A DNA stretch of 64,000 nt from Streptomyces roseolus (GTDB lineage: Bacteria > Actinomycetota > Actinomycetes > Streptomycetales > Streptomycetaceae): contig NZ_BMTV01000007.1 in NCBI RefSeq assembly GCF_014649855.1, positions 62,001 to 126,000 of the forward strand, written 5' to 3'. The position numbers and the translations under genes were made by a program. How positions within the stretch are numbered: position 1 is the stretch's first letter; every line of letters begins with the position of its first letter. Positions 62,432 through 64,000 of this stretch are shown here, piece by piece. The notes beneath the pieces were generated by a model that was not told where the DNA came from, made no database searches, and saw only the letters and a program-made list of their open reading frames with translations.

Positions 62432-63199
62432 ATGAACGTCTTCGGAGTGGACATCGGCGGCTCGGGCATCAAGGGCGCCCCCGTGGATCTGGAACGGGGC
62501 GCCCTCACCGAGGAGCGGTACAAGCTCCTCACCCCGCAGCCCGCGACACCGAGCGATGTCGCGGGCCGCGTCGCGGAGGTCGTGGCGCACTTCGGCTGGA
62601 CCGGCCCCATCGGCGTCACCTTCCCGGGCGTCGTCACCGGCAGCACCATCCGTACCGCCGCGAACGTCGACACGTCCTGGATCGGCACCGACGCCGGCGC
62701 GCTCATCGGGGAGGCCGTCGGCGGCCTCCCCGTCACCGTCCTCAACGACGCCGACGCGGCCGGCCTCGCCGAGATGACCTTCGGCGCCGGCCGGGGCCGC
62801 ACCGGCACCGTCATCATGCTGACCCTCGGCACCGGCATCGGCTCCGCCGTCTTCACCGACGGCCGGCTCGTCCCCAACACCGAGCTCGGCCACCTGGAGC
62901 TCAAGGGCCACGACGCCGAGAAGCGCGCCTCCTCCAAGGCGCGCGAGGACGAGCAGCTGACCTGGGAGCACTGGGCCGGCAAGCGGCTCCTCAAGTACCT
63001 GGCCCACGTGGAGATGCTCTTCTCCCCGGAGCTGTTCATCCTCGGCGGCGGAGTGAGCCGCAAGGCCGACAAGTTCCTCCCGTACCTGGACGGCATCCGC
63101 GCCGAGATCGTCCCGGCCGAGCTGAGGAACGACGCGGGCATCGTCGGCGCGGCGATGGCCGCGAGCGCGACGCCCCCGGCCCGACGGGCCGCCCGGTAG
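62432..63199 (+). CDS. ppgK: Polyphosphate glucokinase
   Basis: A 255-residue ROK-family glucokinase that uses polyphosphate or ATP. Motifs: GVDIGGSGIKG (phosphate 1), VLNDADAAGLAEM (catalytic Asp), LTLGTGIGSAVF (phosphate 2) and TELGHLELKG. LILGGG-type adenosine motif reads FILGGGVSRKADK. It phosphorylates glucose to glucose 6-phosphate. It follows ispH by 29 bp. Confidence 0.93.
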   Translation: MNVFGVDIGGSGIKGAPVDLERGALTEERYKLLTPQPATPSDVAGRVAEVVAHFGWTGPIGVTFPGVVTGSTIRTAANVDTSWIGTDAGALIGEAVGGLPVTVLNDADAAGLAEMTFGAGRGRTGTVIMLTLGTGIGSAVFTDGRLVPNTELGHLELKGHDAEKRASSKAREDEQLTWEHWAGKRLLKYLAHVEMLFSPELFILGGGVSRKADKFLPYLDGIRAEIVPAELRNDAGIVGAAMAASATPPARRAAR

Positions 63200-63229
63200 C
63201 GGTACGCCTCCGCGACGGGCCGCCCGAGG

Positions 63230-63340
63230 CAGAGGTGCGGCCCGTCACGGGCCCCCGCGCAGAGGTACTGGCTCCGAGGCAGGCCGCCCCACGCAGAGGT
63301 ACGGGGGCCGGGCCCGCCCCCCGCGCAGAGGTACGGGCTC
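63230..63340. repeat. Four spaced copies of GCAGAGGTAC, period about 31 bp
   Basis: GCAGAGGTNC occurs near 63230, 63260, 63292 and 63324, each followed by G/C-rich filler. It lies between the ppgK stop and the stop of the partial DUF6542 gene, so it is 3' non-coding sequence to both. Confidence 0.7.
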
Positions 63341-63377
63341 CGGCCCGGCCGCCCCGCCCCGCCCGACAGGGGGACGG

Positions 63378-64000
63378 CTACGGGGCCGGACGTCGGCCCC
63401 GCCCCGGGGACCGAGCGCCCCGCGCGGAGGCCGGGCCGTCTTCCCGGCCGGACGCCTGGCCGGCTTCCCGCGCCGAGGCCTGGCCGGCTTCCCGCGCCGA
63501 GGCCTGGCCGCCTTCCCGCGCGGGGGCCTGACCGGCTGCTCCCCGCCCGGGAGCCCGGGCACCCCGTACGGGCCCGGCGGCGGCCGCGACGCGGGGCGCC
63601 CGCTCTCCTCGCTCGGGGTTCTCCGGGCCCGCCGGGGCCGGGCGGCCCCGGCGTCGGCCCATGTCGCGCACCTTCCGGACGCTCGCGATCAGGCCGGCGA
63701 TCAGCGTGCCCCCGTACAGCCAGCCGGCGTGCACCGCGAGCGCGGTGATCACGGCCATGGCCTGGCCCCCGAAGCCGCCGCTGCCGCCGGAGATCGGCAC
63801 GACGCCGACGGCGAAGGCGATCGGGACGGCGATCGGCGCGGTGACCAGGTCCGCGGGGCGCACCCACAGCGCGGTGAGCGCGCTCACCGGCAGGAACAGC
63901 AGGCCGAACGCCAGCGGCGAACCGTCCAGGACCAGCCAGTCCAGGAACCCGACGACCAGCATCGCCGCCGAGGCGAAGAGCCCCGCGCCGAGCCCGGTGA
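63378..64000 (-). CDS. DUF6542-type membrane protein, C-terminal part (cut by window edge)
   Basis: A frame open to the right edge. It starts in the window as GLGAGLFASAAMLVVGFLDW and continues through four hydrophobic segments with ALTALWVRPADLVTAPIAVP, a DUF6542-like core. A soluble tail follows, ending in repeats of GQASAREA encoded by three 30-bp DNA units (about 63445-63530). The gene stops at TAG 63378. The start lies outside. Function is unknown. Confidence 0.75.
   Translation of the reverse strand, partial: TGLGAGLFASAAMLVVGFLDWLVLDGSPLAFGLLFLPVSALTALWVRPADLVTAPIAVPIAFAVGVVPISGGSGGFGGQAMAVITALAVHAGWLYGGTLIAGLIASVRKVRDMGRRRGRPAPAGPENPERGERAPRVAAAAGPVRGARAPGRGAAGQAPAREGGQASAREAGQASAREAGQASGREDGPASARGARSPGRGRRPAP

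Overview
The window is chromosomal DNA from a high-GC actinomycete, almost certainly a Streptomyces. The signs are near-universal G/C third codon positions, frequent GTG/TTG starts, a WhiB-like regulator, a DasR-type site before a chitinase, and a gene order (chitinase, oxyR/ahpC/ahpD, two fumarases, wblI-glpX, xseB-xseA, ispH, ppgK) that matches the S. coelicolor core chromosome as I remember it. No rRNA, tRNA, insertion sequence or CRISPR array was seen. Both ends are cut inside genes.

Layout: 0-2.3 kb holds the start of an aminotransferase gene, a small membrane protein and an MptB-like mannosyltransferase. 2.2-7.5 kb is a divergent catabolic cassette (N-acyl-D-amino-acid amidohydrolase and PLP amino-acid deaminase on one side; PfkB kinase, IclR regulator and RidA on the other) around an operator-like region with three alternating half-sites. 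8-11.6 kb encodes a secreted zinc carboxypeptidase and a GH18 chitinase with a dre site. 11.6-21 kb is a Flp/Tad pilus locus (CpaB, CpaE, two TadE-like pseudopilins, CpaF, TadB, TadC, Flp, a TadG-like protein, a lipoprotein and an OmpA-domain protein). The matching prepilin peptidase lies 6 kb further on.

21-26.4 kb looks accessory. It has an NB-ARC/TPR (NLR-like) ATPase coupled to a small membrane protein with a 12-residue glutamine repeat, and two genes whose reading frames are broken. 26.3-37 kb carries a DUF192 gene and a prepilin peptidase sharing a palindromic promoter, a C-rich-loop hairpin, an aldo/keto reductase, UppS, PIN-PhoH, a transglycosylase, an AI-2E-family permease and the AhpD/AhpC/OxyR peroxide module. 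37-46.3 kb has a PadR-controlled FtsX-type ABC exporter, a class A penicillin-binding protein, a GAF/SpoIIE/HATPase phosphatase and a DUF402 protein. 46.4-54.4 kb has class II and class I fumarases, secreted hydrolases and a LiaF-like protein. 54.4-55.1 kb is a GC-rich minisatellite. 55.2-64 kb is core metabolism: WblI, GlpX, a malonic semialdehyde reductase family protein, exonuclease VII, an amino-acid permease, IspH, polyphosphate glucokinase and a partial DUF6542 protein.

The best candidate for something new is the NLR-like pair at 20956-23598. The small protein has two membrane helices and a C-terminal tail in six 12-residue units, five of them with Gln at the same position. The ATPase begins with one copy of the same motif. 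This layout matches known amyloid-templating (NLR plus membrane effector) partners, but the function is inferred.
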